Positions 8,107 to 16,705 of a DNA stretch of 60,898 bases are shown one piece after another. The notes under the pieces are model-generated. The model was not told the origin of the DNA, did no database searches, and worked only from the letters and a program-made list of their open reading frames with translations. A program made the position numbers and the translations under genes. How positions within the stretch are numbered: position 1 is the stretch's first letter; each line of letters begins with the position of its first letter. This stretch comes from CAWVWF01 sp963933885 (GTDB taxonomy: Bacteria; Bacteroidota; Bacteroidia; Flavobacteriales_C; GCA-002722245): positions 1-60,898 of the forward strand of contig CAWVWF010000003.1 of NCBI GenBank assembly GCA_963933885.1, read 5' to 3'.

Positions 8107-10092
8107 TTACTCTGGACAACCTCCATTTGATTCAGGCCCAGATCTGTAAGGACAGTCATCAAATACATCTGCTGTTCCATCTCTATCGGAATCTTTATCG
8201 GTACAACCTAAATGTTGTATATCTCCTTTGATCTCTGGACATCTATCGTCGTTATCGAAAATACCATCACCATCCGTATCAGGACAGCCTTTATTAGCAG
8301 CATCACCTGGTTTTTCTGGACAAGCATCTTTCCCGTCTGAAACACCATCACCATCACTATCAGGACAACCACCTAGTTTTCCAGGAGTGTTTGGACAAAG
8401 ATCTTTTGAATCAGGAACACTATCACCATCAACATCTGGACAACCGCCAAGTAATCCATAAACATCAGGACACGAATCTTGATAATCAGCAACACCGTCA
8501 TTATCCTTATCAGGACAACCGAATAGTTCAGAATCTCCAATTATATCAGGACACATATCAACGTTGTCACCAACACCATCTCCATCCTTATCAGGACAGC
8601 CGTTTACGAACCCTTCTACATCAGGACATTTGTCTTCATAGTCATTTGTTCCATCTCCATCAGAATCTAACTTAGAAAGCTTCCTTTTAAGCTTAGCGAT
8701 CTTTCTATCTTCTTTAGAAACCTTTGGTTTGTAACCAAACAATAAATTCATTCCAAATTGAACATTAAGGTTTTTAGCATAATCAATTTGAGTCCAACCT
8801 AATACGTTGTCAGAAACAGCATATAATTGAACTGGTCCAACATTAATTGCAGTTCCTAAACCAAAGTTATCATAGCTTCTGTTTAGCATTGAATAGCTAA
8901 CTATTGCTTGGAACCATTTCCCCAAAGCTGTTTGAGTTGTAATTGTTAGAGAGGGGTAGATACCACCATTAAAAACTTTTCCATTGAATAATGCTCCTGC
9001 TGTGAAAGTATTGTTCAATTTGTATTCTACACCAGCGTAAATGTTGGCAATTAGGTTGGTTGTGAATTGTTGATCACGTCTTTCTAGTCCAAATATATCA
9101 TTTATTGAATCCGCCAGTTGATCTGTGTACTCAGTTGAATCCGCCAGGTATTGTGTTAAATCAAGCCCTTCAAATTTAAACTCAGCTTTATTGTTAAAGT
9201 ATCTTCTTGCATCTGTTTTCCAAGTGATAAACCCTACATCGGTTACATTAAGCGTACTTGTAAATCTATCGTTTATTTTGTATTTCGCTCCAAGGTCAAT
9301 AGCAAAACCAATATTTTCGAAATTTGTAGTGTAAGAAGGAATTAATTCTTCTGGAGCTGGAAGTATAGAAGCAATTGCAAAGTCAAGCCCTTTGTCAGAA
9401 ACAAGTCCTGAACCTAAACCTGCTACTCTAACTCCAATTGAAGAAGTTGCTGTAATAGAATAATTAACAGGGTCAGTGTATAAAGTGATATCTGTTTGTT
9501 CATTATCGAAATGTGATAAACCTTGTAAGAATTTAAAACGCCCACCGATAGATAACTTGTCATTTACCTCTCTTGTATATCCTAAGCCATACTCTCTAAA
9601 ATGATTGAATCGAAAACCTGTTCCGTCAATAGAAATTTCATTCCCTAAAAACTCATCGTTTGCCGTACCTTTTGCCAGTAAAGTCATGAAGTTTTTTGAA
9701 TAATCTAATGCAAAGTTTACTCTTTCAGTTACGTTAAAACTGAAGTAATTTTTCTTTTTAACCTTAAATCCAAACGAAATAAAATCAACATTTAGTTGCT
9801 GAGATATAAAGTTGTTTTCACCTAATGCATCTAATAATTTATCCGGAGTAGCATAAGTCGTATCTCCTACTGTTTCGAATATATCAGATAACGTAAATCC
9901 GTTACTAATTGTACTCAAACTAACATTTGGAAGTAAAGGTGTAATAGCAATATGAAAGTTAGCTCTTTGCATTTGAGCTGGATTATTCCTCATACTCTGA
10001 GGAACGTAATCCATATTGTATAATGTTAACCCTTGCGCTATTAAGTTGGTCCCGGTTATAGCGAGGAATAAAGTAAATAAAATCTTTTTCAT
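8107..10092 (-). CDS. DUF5723-like outer-membrane protein with C-terminal thrombospondin type-3 repeats
   Basis: The product has 661 residues. A signal peptide (ending near LIAQG) leads into a region of about 450 residues that looks like an outer-membrane barrel of the DUF5723 type, opening with YNMDYVPQSMRNNPAQ. A basic linker (KVSKEDRKIAKLKRKLSK) follows, then seven thrombospondin type-3 repeats such as DKDGDGVGDNVDMCPD. Their D-x-D-x-D-G spacing binds calcium in known proteins and each carries a cysteine. In many Bacteroidota proteins such repeats link a barrel to an OmpA peptidoglycan domain; here the protein simply ends after the seventh repeat (ESNGGCPE). It follows a lipoprotein gene by 37 bases and probably shares its transcript. 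The role is unknown. Confidence 0.8.
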   Translation of the reverse strand: MKKILFTLFLAITGTNLIAQGLTLYNMDYVPQSMRNNPAQMQRANFHIAITPLLPNVSLSTISNGFTLSDIFETVGDTTYATPDKLLDALGENNFISQQLNVDFISFGFKVKKKNYFSFNVTERVNFALDYSKNFMTLLAKGTANDEFLGNEISIDGTGFRFNHFREYGLGYTREVNDKLSIGGRFKFLQGLSHFDNEQTDITLYTDPVNYSITATSSIGVRVAGLGSGLVSDKGLDFAIASILPAPEELIPSYTTNFENIGFAIDLGAKYKINDRFTSTLNVTDVGFITWKTDARRYFNNKAEFKFEGLDLTQYLADSTEYTDQLADSINDIFGLERRDQQFTTNLIANIYAGVEYKLNNTFTAGALFNGKVFNGGIYPSLTITTQTALGKWFQAIVSYSMLNRSYDNFGLGTAINVGPVQLYAVSDNVLGWTQIDYAKNLNVQFGMNLLFGYKPKVSKEDRKIAKLKRKLSKLDSDGDGTNDYEDKCPDVEGFVNGCPDKDGDGVGDNVDMCPDIIGDSELFGCPDKDNDGVADYQDSCPDVYGLLGGCPDVDGDSVPDSKDLCPNTPGKLGGCPDSDGDGVSDGKDACPEKPGDAANKGCPDTDGDGIFDNDDRCPEIKGDIQHLGCTDKDSDRDGTADVFDDCPYRSGPESNGGCPE

Positions 10093-10129
10093 GGTCTTGT
10101 TGCTTGTGGTTGGCTAGTATGTTTTAATC

Positions 10130-12232
10130 TTAGTCGTTTGCGTTTAAATCAATCTTAACTTTGGCGTAAACACCAAGTTTTATATCCATTCCAAATTTTG
10201 AGTAAAATTTAGCATTGGCACCTCCTGAGGCAGTTGCCATTTCAGAAACTAAGATGATTTTAGTTGCATTCTTAATGTTATCAACCTTAGCTTCAGTTAA
10301 CTCTATATCCTCATAAAAAGTGGTTGCTAAAACCAGGTCTCCATTTGCTGGGTCAATTACACTTGATTTTAAAACTTGAACTGGAGTACTTTTAAGAGAG
10401 TCTAAAATCATGAAATTAGAGTCTACGAAATACGCTTGAACATTTACATCTAATGGAAACTCATTGGTGATTTCTGTTTTAATATTACCAACTAATACAT
10501 TTTTAAATGCTTCTGTAGGAAAATCTAAAGTATCTATTAACTTAAAACCACTTAGACCACCATACAATGGAATTTGAACATCCATCCCAACTGCAAAATA
10601 ACTAGCATCTGTAATGAAGTTATTAAAAGGTGCTACTCCTGGATTAGTAGAACCATTCATTCCAAATATTAATTTTGAAGGGTTAATAGCTAGAATGTCA
10701 TCGATGTTTGTTGTTGTTGTGTTGATGCTAACTGTTGTTTTAACTGAATCACCGAAGTTTCCATAAGCAGGTGCACCGATTGTTATATTCCCTAAACCAG
10801 TTAAGGCTAATGTTTGCTGATCGTTAATTGCGCTGATGTTTGAAAGGTCAGCTCCTAGCTCCATTCCAAAAGAATTCGTAATTGTTAAATCAATTCTAGG
10901 ATCTGCTAAAGTTATTGTTGCATCGAAATCTAATTCACTAAAATCAAAGTCTACAGTATCAGCGTCAAGATTAAAACTTTGTATTCCAAGGTCTCCATCT
11001 AAAAATTCGATTTCTAAATTTGATAAAGTTAAATCTGCAGAAACACCATCAGTAGAAGAGAATGGAACAGGGGTATTTGAAGAAACAATATCAGCAATAA
11101 TTATTGCTACGATAGCATTAGTATCAGTATTATTTGCTGTTAAATCAAATTCATACCCTGCAAGAGGAAAAGATCCGGTAGCCACCGTTGCGGTAACATT
11201 ATTTGAAGTTATAGGAATTACCTTATTGAAAGGCGCTCCTGATCCTGTTAATGTAAGGTATGGCAATGAAAGCGTAAGGTTTGCAGATTCTTTCATACCG
11301 TAATTGATACTGTAATCTATAGAACCAGATTTTAAACGAAGTGTTTTTAAGATCTCTCCATTTGCTAAAGGCATTTTAACTGTAAGGGTATCGTCAAGGA
11401 CTTGTTGACTTGGAAAAACTGCTGTTCCTCCTGAAACTACTAAGCTAGAAGTAGCAACATTTATATTTATTGCATCAGTAAGGTCAATTGGGACTAAATT
11501 AAATATTCCACCACTACCCGGAGACTCTATATTAGTAATGTTTGCTTTTATAGCATTACTCATTGTTTGTCCAGTTAAATCAATCGCATCTGATTGAGCT
11601 GTTCCAGCTGCAATATTTGGATAGTTAACTGTACCAATTAAAGTATTGTTTACAGTGTTTCTTATTTCGATGTTTAAGTTAACTAAATCGATAGGCCAGT
11701 TGTTCGTAACAGTTAAAGTTAATGTCCCTTGAGAAAAATTAACAGTAGTAAACCCTGAGAAAGTTCCTGCTGGATGTTCACCCCCAGATTGAGCTGGTAT
11801 AGGAGGGAATGGCGCAGTACTACCATCAGCACTTTGAATTTGTGTTTTTTCTGGATCAGCAAAACTTGAAACAACACTTCCCATTGTAACACCTATACTT
11901 TGATTGATGTTAGAAATAGTAAAGGGATCCATCGTGAAAGACTGATTGATGTTTTGATCACTAATAGAAAACATATCCGATAAACCCATTCTAAACAGGT
12001 TACTTGAATAGGTTACCCACAGCAAACTATCAGCATCTATAGATAAAATTGAAGAATCGCTTTCTAGGTAATCCTTTACAAGATCATGTAAGGTTAACCT
12101 AGTATTTACAATTGGTGCGGCTACTGCTGGATTGTAGTTTTCTAAACTAATATTGTCCCATTTATAATCATCCTTTAAACAAGATGATACAATTAGAACT
12201 AACGAGGATAAGGCAATTGTAAATTTTTTCAT
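10130..12232 (-). CDS. Large surface lipoprotein of unknown function
   Basis: The product has 700 residues with a lipoprotein signal: hydrophobic LSSLVLIVSSCLKDD with the lipidated cysteine at about residue 18. The mature protein is rich in Thr, Asn, Asp and Val and appears built from repeated beta-sandwich units; segments such as NIDDILAINPSKLIFGMNGS and IKTEITNEFPLDVNVQAYF are typical of Bacteroidota surface lipoproteins. I do not recognise a named domain. It is upstream of the DUF5723-like outer-membrane gene with a 37-base gap, so the two may form an outer-membrane complex, a common arrangement of barrel plus lipoprotein. A TAAATTTG box lies upstream on the minus strand. Confidence 0.75.
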   Translation of the reverse strand: MKKFTIALSSLVLIVSSCLKDDYKWDNISLENYNPAVAAPIVNTRLTLHDLVKDYLESDSSILSIDADSLLWVTYSSNLFRMGLSDMFSISDQNINQSFTMDPFTISNINQSIGVTMGSVVSSFADPEKTQIQSADGSTAPFPPIPAQSGGEHPAGTFSGFTTVNFSQGTLTLTVTNNWPIDLVNLNIEIRNTVNNTLIGTVNYPNIAAGTAQSDAIDLTGQTMSNAIKANITNIESPGSGGIFNLVPIDLTDAININVATSSLVVSGGTAVFPSQQVLDDTLTVKMPLANGEILKTLRLKSGSIDYSINYGMKESANLTLSLPYLTLTGSGAPFNKVIPITSNNVTATVATGSFPLAGYEFDLTANNTDTNAIVAIIIADIVSSNTPVPFSSTDGVSADLTLSNLEIEFLDGDLGIQSFNLDADTVDFDFSELDFDATITLADPRIDLTITNSFGMELGADLSNISAINDQQTLALTGLGNITIGAPAYGNFGDSVKTTVSINTTTTNIDDILAINPSKLIFGMNGSTNPGVAPFNNFITDASYFAVGMDVQIPLYGGLSGFKLIDTLDFPTEAFKNVLVGNIKTEITNEFPLDVNVQAYFVDSNFMILDSLKSTPVQVLKSSVIDPANGDLVLATTFYEDIELTEAKVDNIKNATKIILVSEMATASGGANAKFYSKFGMDIKLGVYAKVKIDLNAND

Positions 12233-12323
12233 TTCGATTTCGTTTATGCTTGGCTAATTTTGATCGTACGGATTTGAGTGGCTTAAAGTTATGATGAAAA
12301 AATTCAAACAAAACGTGACACTT

Positions 12324-12331
12324 CAAATTTA
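12324..12331 (-). promoter_or_regulatory. Possible -7 box for the lipoprotein / DUF5723-like operon
   Basis: Read on the minus strand the bases are TAAATTTG, a full TAnnTTTG match, 92 bases upstream of the lipoprotein start and near the 3' end of the preceding gene. There is no other obvious candidate. Confidence 0.35.
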
Positions 12332-12344
12332 TATTTTGACCTAT

Positions 12345-15059
12345 TTATTTAACAATGGAATAGATGTAAACACTTCCCAGTTTATCACCTATTATTAGCT
12401 TTTTGTTCCCATCATTATTCAAATCAGCTACACAAACGGGAGTTACTCCTTCTATGGGAAAATCATTTATTAATACTCCTTTTTCATTAAAAGCAAAACA
12501 CTTTGCTTCTAGTTTATTGGTAATAAATGTCATGCTTTTATTCTCACCTACATTGAAAGATTGAACTCCATAACTTGGCTTAAAGTCAATGTCTGGTATA
12601 TTCGCAATAGGTTGCTTATTCGTTTGAAATGCTTGAATTTTATAATCATCGTGGACAACAAAATCTAATACATTGTCACCATTGAAGTCATTAAAAAAAA
12701 TGTCGTAGTCTTTTGATAAAGATTTGATTGTGAATGTTTCCAACTCATCAGATAATTTTACAAAATGTATTGTTCCAACACTATCTGTCGCTAGAACTCC
12801 TGAGTTAGACAATACATTGTTTTTCCAGATATGGAAATTATTGGCGTTTTTGGGTAATGTTACATTAAGCTGAATCCTATCCTCTCCTTTTCTATTTAGT
12901 ACTCTAATTTTTCCAGATTGATCAGCAGTTATTATGTAATCCTTATTAGCAACCTGTAAAAGTTGAGGTTGAACAGTAATTTCAGCATTCGTTTTAAATT
13001 TCCAACCTTTAATTAGCTTACCGTTCACGTCAAAATTATGAAGGTTTTTACCTTGTGTGAGGAGTATTCTGTAGTTTCTGTTTTTATCATAATCCAAAAC
13101 AGTTAAACCTTGTGTAACTGGAGCTTTTAAAACTACAGGATATCCTTTTACATTTTTTCCATTTCGATCAATTTGATGGAACTTATTTGTTGTTACAAAA
13201 GTGTATTGAAGCTTGTCGTTTTTATATCTATCAACTTGTTTAATATCTCCGATGACTTTTTCATCTAATTGCTTTTCCCAAATTATTTTTCCAATGTTAT
13301 TAATGAGGTAAAGTTTGTTAGCGTTGTCTTGAATAATTATTTCTTTCTCTTTAGTATAGTGATTAGATACAATCCAAGGTTGCAAAGTATAGGATGTGTC
13401 CAATTTACATTCGGTAAGAGATAAGTTTTGTGATTCCTTTTCAGCATTATAGTTTAGGAAAACGTTTGTGTAAAACATTTTTTTCTGATTATTTATCTGA
13501 AGTCCAATTGCACCAAGTTGTTCAATACTGTCTTTCTGAGCTTCGAAAACACCAGCTAATTCTTCATTTAAGAAACCATTCCACAAGTGGCTTCCTTTTT
13601 TGAAATTGTTATAGAAGAAGAAGTTTGACTTATTGTTGAATTGGTTGTAGAAGCCATTGAATTGTACATTTTTCACTAATGTTTTCCCTCTTAAGTAAGA
13701 GTTAATGATGTGTTTTAAATTACTTTCTGAATTGGCAAAAACAACATAATCTTCAAGAATAATATAGTAGGAATTAGTAACCCATTTAAATTGTTGTCCT
13801 AGTGTTAAATCAAAAAAGTTAGTCAAGCCTAAGTTTTTGATTTTGAAATTTTGATAGTCCGTTTCACTTGTGTTTTTTGTGCTGTTATGAATTGATTTTA
13901 AGCTTTCTTTAGTTTTTTGAATGTCTGAAGAACGAATAGCCAAACCGAAACTTTCCTTGTAGTTCTCAGGACTTCCTTCCGTAGAAAACAAACATATTTC
14001 ATTTCCGATCCAACTAAAGAAATCACCTTCAACAGTGAAATTATATTTTTTATTGATGTTTAAAATGTTTTTTTGGTGCTTGTATAAGATTTGCTTTTGG
14101 GCTAAATGTTTTTCAAATTTCGGATAGTAAGAACGAAATGATTGAAAGCTTAAATACAACATCATCCCTGTATTTTCAGGTAAGATAGATGATGCGGACA
14201 ATGGTTGCGCTTCTTCACCAACAAAGGTGTTTAAATAGCTATTAATAGAATCGTTAACCATTGAAAAGCCATTAAGCATCAAACCTTGATTTTTGATGTT
14301 TAAGTCAACTTCTGCCCAAGAACCGAAATTATTAAAGAACTTAATTGGAGAAAAGTTTTTACTTGAGAAGTTTGATATTGACTTTCCAAATTCTGAATAG
14401 TTTACGAAGATGTTTGCGTCTAAACCTTTATCAGAGGTCTTTAGTAGTTTTTTAAACCCAGCACCAGCAGATAAGGATTTACCAGAATTTAATTGTCTAA
14501 CAGATTTTTCAATTAAAATTGAGGAGTTGGTAATCATTAAAACATTTTTGAGAACTGCAAAGCAGACAACTTCTGTTCCTTTTGAATAGCTAGTTATTGT
14601 TGTCTCTTCATATGTTTTGTCTGAAGATTCGTAATTGCCAAATACCTTTTTGAATAATGTATTTGTTTTTTGATAATTAATTTCTTCGTGTGTAATTGTG
14701 AAAAGTAGACTTGTTGTATTTACACCAGAAACATGTCCGGATATAAAGCTGTTTGCGTTGTTTAAGACTGAGGTTATACTTGTTTCAATTTTAGATATTG
14801 AATCAAGTTGATTCATAAATCCAGTAATTGATTTTATGCTTTCAAAACCAGCTAAAGATTGTCCTAATTGAGTGTTGTTCAGATTAGTCCATTTGTTTTT
14901 TGGGTTGTTTACTTTAATAATAAAAGCAGCATTATTAGGAATAGCATCAATTGCAACTGAATAACTTGACGCGTTATTTGTTGTTTCAACCGGTATTAGT
15001 AAATAACCTACTACACCAGTAATAGCTAGTAATATAATAGCAATAATTGCTTTACGCAT
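12345..15059 (-). CDS. Membrane-anchored protein with DUF3352-like and beta-propeller-like halves
   Basis: The product has 904 residues. One N-terminal membrane helix (AIIAIILLAITGVVGYLLI, about residues 4-22) is followed by sequence beginning AIDAIPNNAAFIIKVNNP, which resembles the DUF3352 type of extracytoplasmic domain. From about residue 560 the chain changes to repeated short strands with YLINNIGKIIWEKQLD, FVTTNKFHQIDRNGKNVKG, HNFDVNGKLIKGWKF and RVLNRKGEDRIQ, as in PQQ or VCBS-like propeller repeats. It ends with NDGNKKLIIGDKLGSVYIYS, an FG-GAP-like unit. It probably faces the periplasm. It is a single gene followed by the lipoprotein operon on the same strand after 112 bases. No function can be assigned. 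Confidence 0.72.
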   Translation of the reverse strand: MRKAIIAIILLAITGVVGYLLIPVETTNNASSYSVAIDAIPNNAAFIIKVNNPKNKWTNLNNTQLGQSLAGFESIKSITGFMNQLDSISKIETSITSVLNNANSFISGHVSGVNTTSLLFTITHEEINYQKTNTLFKKVFGNYESSDKTYEETTITSYSKGTEVVCFAVLKNVLMITNSSILIEKSVRQLNSGKSLSAGAGFKKLLKTSDKGLDANIFVNYSEFGKSISNFSSKNFSPIKFFNNFGSWAEVDLNIKNQGLMLNGFSMVNDSINSYLNTFVGEEAQPLSASSILPENTGMMLYLSFQSFRSYYPKFEKHLAQKQILYKHQKNILNINKKYNFTVEGDFFSWIGNEICLFSTEGSPENYKESFGLAIRSSDIQKTKESLKSIHNSTKNTSETDYQNFKIKNLGLTNFFDLTLGQQFKWVTNSYYIILEDYVVFANSESNLKHIINSYLRGKTLVKNVQFNGFYNQFNNKSNFFFYNNFKKGSHLWNGFLNEELAGVFEAQKDSIEQLGAIGLQINNQKKMFYTNVFLNYNAEKESQNLSLTECKLDTSYTLQPWIVSNHYTKEKEIIIQDNANKLYLINNIGKIIWEKQLDEKVIGDIKQVDRYKNDKLQYTFVTTNKFHQIDRNGKNVKGYPVVLKAPVTQGLTVLDYDKNRNYRILLTQGKNLHNFDVNGKLIKGWKFKTNAEITVQPQLLQVANKDYIITADQSGKIRVLNRKGEDRIQLNVTLPKNANNFHIWKNNVLSNSGVLATDSVGTIHFVKLSDELETFTIKSLSKDYDIFFNDFNGDNVLDFVVHDDYKIQAFQTNKQPIANIPDIDFKPSYGVQSFNVGENKSMTFITNKLEAKCFAFNEKGVLINDFPIEGVTPVCVADLNNDGNKKLIIGDKLGSVYIYSIVK

Positions 15060-15223
15060 TATAAATCAAATTCGAATTTTACTAATGTATGCTGTAATTG
15101 CGGATTGGTTATATAGAGGTAATGATAGTTTTAAACAAAACTATTGGTATAACTCAAGTTTAGTGTTTGTGCTTAATGTGAATTATTATCAAACGTCTTA
15201 TTGATTTAAAAATTGAAATAAAG

Positions 15224-15231
15224 TAATTTTG
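15224..15231 (+). promoter_or_regulatory. -7 box before idi
   Basis: TAATTTTG, a full TAnnTTTG match, lies 20 bases before the idi ATG. Confidence 0.55.
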
Positions 15232-15250
15232 TAGTAACTTTCCATTAGTA

Positions 15251-15769
15251 ATGATGGAAATGGAGTTAATAAAAGTATCAGAATTGGATGAGGTTTTGGG
15301 TGTTGTTTCAAAAGAAGAAGCACACAGAACGGGATGTTTACATCGTGCTATTTCAGTATTAATTTTTAATGAAAATGGAGAATGGTTAATTCAAAAAAGA
15401 GCATCTCAAAAATACCATTCAGCTGAGTTGTGGGCGAACACTTGCTGTAGTCATCCTTTTCCAAATGAAACCAATGTTGATGCGTCAAACAGAAGACTAG
15501 AAGAGGAGGTTGGTATGGTGGCACTTCTTAAAGAGGTGTTTAGTTTTAAATATTATGTTGTTCTTGATAATGATTTGATCGAGCATGAGTTTGATCATGT
15601 TTTCATTGGAATAACTAACTCAACTCCAGTTTTGAATTTGGATGAAGTTTCTGATTGGAAATATGTAACAACTGATTTCTTAAAAAATGACATTGTAAAT
15701 AACTCCAAGGACTATGCAGAATGGTTTAAGTTGATATTTGATGTTGTTTTAGAGAAAAAGCTAGCTTAG
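15251..15769 (+). CDS. idi: Isopentenyl-diphosphate delta-isomerase, type 1 (Nudix)
   Basis: The 172-residue cytoplasmic enzyme interconverts isopentenyl and dimethylallyl diphosphate. The type 1 signature WANTCCSHP (about 60-68) carries the catalytic cysteine and a metal-binding histidine; RRLEEEVGM (about 80-88) is the Nudix-like helix with catalytic glutamates; FDHVFIG and a conserved tryptophan (SDWKYV) follow. Length fits the family. The ATG at 15251 is used; ATGs at codons 2 and 4 would also serve. Together with dxs at 22-24 kb it indicates isoprenoid synthesis by the methylerythritol phosphate route. It has its own promoter-like box and tatA follows after 64 bases. Confidence 0.95.
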   Translation: MMEMELIKVSELDEVLGVVSKEEAHRTGCLHRAISVLIFNENGEWLIQKRASQKYHSAELWANTCCSHPFPNETNVDASNRRLEEEVGMVALLKEVFSFKYYVVLDNDLIEHEFDHVFIGITNSTPVLNLDEVSDWKYVTTDFLKNDIVNNSKDYAEWFKLIFDVVLEKKLA

Positions 15770-15806
15770 TTTAAAGGTCTATCATTTTTGGCTCGTTATT
15801 TTTTAT

Positions 15807-15814
15807 TATCTTTG
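15807..15814 (+). promoter_or_regulatory. Promoter before tatA
   Basis: TATCTTTG matches the TAnnTTTG -7 box and a TTTTTG tract lies about 17 bases upstream, at 15785-15790, where the -33 element is expected. The tatA ATG is 20 bases downstream. Confidence 0.55.
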
Positions 15815-15833
15815 ATTCGTAAAATTTCAAGTT

Positions 15834-16037
15834 ATGAACAACGCACATATTTTATTAGGAATCATTGGAGCTCCGCAAATAGTTTTAATTGTTTTAGTAG
15901 TAGTCTTACTTTTTGGAGGGAAGAAAATTCCAGAATTAATGAAAGGTTTAGGTAAAGGAATTAAAGAATTTAAGAGTGCTACTGGTGATGAAGAAGAGAC
16001 TACTTCTAAAGGAGAAGTTTCTGAGAAAAAAGACTAG
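15834..16037 (+). CDS. tatA: Twin-arginine translocase subunit TatA/TatE
   Basis: The 67-residue protein has one N-terminal membrane helix (IGAPQIVLIVLVVVLLFGG), the FGGKKIPELMKGLGKGIKEFK amphipathic hinge and helix found in TatA proteins, and a short charged tail rich in Glu, Lys and Thr. It should oligomerise in the inner membrane to form the pore that passes folded proteins. No TatC is in the window, so the operon is split or tatC lies elsewhere, as is common in Bacteroidota. A terminator follows immediately. Confidence 0.92.
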   Translation: MNNAHILLGIIGAPQIVLIVLVVVLLFGGKKIPELMKGLGKGIKEFKSATGDEEETTSKGEVSEKKD

Positions 16038-16059
16038 TTTATATTTATAATATTATACG

Positions 16060-16088
16060 AGCCTTTCCAATTTTGGGAAGGCTTTTTT
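16060..16088 (+). terminator. Intrinsic terminator after tatA
   Basis: The stem AGCCTTTCC / GGGAAGGCT has one G-T pair and a short AT loop, and is followed by seven T residues. It sits 22 bases after the tatA stop. Confidence 0.85.
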
Positions 16089-16114
16089 TGTGGTGAAAAA
16101 TTAAAGAACATCAA

Positions 16115-16338
16115 TTATGATTTCTTATCAAAATTCAATTCAAGTTTAGTACTATATCCTTCAGGAATTCCTTGAATATAAAGGTATAAAATGGAATCAT
16201 TTTTAAATTCGATTGAACCTAGGTATGCTTCTGACAAATCTCCGATTTCTGCTAGTTCATCAGCTGTAAATAAGGGTGGCCTTTGTGACTAACAAAATCA
16301 CATTTATAATATTCATAGTTAGGGTTACCCATTTTCAT
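16115..16338 (-). pseudogene. Remnant of a small unknown gene with a frameshift
   Basis: On the minus strand an ATG at 16338 opens a frame starting MKMGNPNYEYYKCDFVSHKG. In a second frame overlapping its end, the sequence continues PPLFTADELAEIGDLSEAY and then YLYIQGIPEGYSTKLELNF to a stop at 16115-16117. Neither frame alone makes a normal protein, while the joined reading (about 74 residues) looks protein-like in composition. I read it as a broken gene with one frameshift near 16280. The family is not recognised. Two unrelated short frames remain possible. Confidence 0.35.
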
Positions 16339-16463
16339 CACAGATAATTTTATATACTACTTTTTCTCGTGCGCATCTGAAGACACGAAACTCAAGGTAA
16401 ACTATGTCTTTCAGTAGACGAACACGAGGAAATGTTTAATAGAATGAATTTTAGTGCGTAGTA

Positions 16464-16511
16464 CTTTCTGATTTTTAATCTGAAAGATAAACTGTCCGAT
16501 TTGTAATCGGA
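16464..16511. repeat. REP-like double hairpin, copy 1
   Basis: There are two adjacent hairpins. The first is CTTTCTGATT / AATCTGAAAG with a single T-T mismatch and a TTT loop. The second is the 17-base palindrome TCCGATTTGTAATCGGA. The linker plus second hairpin (TAAACTGTCCGATTTGTAAT at 16488 onward) recurs with two substitutions at 39652-39674, where the same two-hairpin design is present. The form resembles the REP elements associated with RAYT transposases, though no such transposase is in the window. The rest of the 16339-16705 interval shows nothing else I can name. Confidence 0.6.
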
Positions 16512-16705
16512 ATTTGTAGAAAAAATCTGTAAATACTGATTATAACCTAATGAAACGAACAGATGATTCCCACTTATAAATACAATGTGATTTAAATGGG
16601 TAATCCTATTAATAGTTTAGGACCTAGCTATTTCTTTTATCACAACTGGTTATTGTAATAACTAGAGCTGGAATAATCAGGTTTTCCAGCGTTATTCTGC
16701 TTTTT

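Noticed and set aside
8220..8680. Minisatellite or CRISPR-like DNA repeats, and the plus-strand frames over them
   Set aside because: The periodicity is that of the seven thrombospondin type-3 protein repeats on the minus strand. The plus-strand frames are only the antisense of Asp/Gly/Cys-rich repeats.
10836..11303. 155-codon plus-strand frame
   Set aside because: It is fully inside the minus-strand lipoprotein gene, has no protein-like domain and is a shadow frame.
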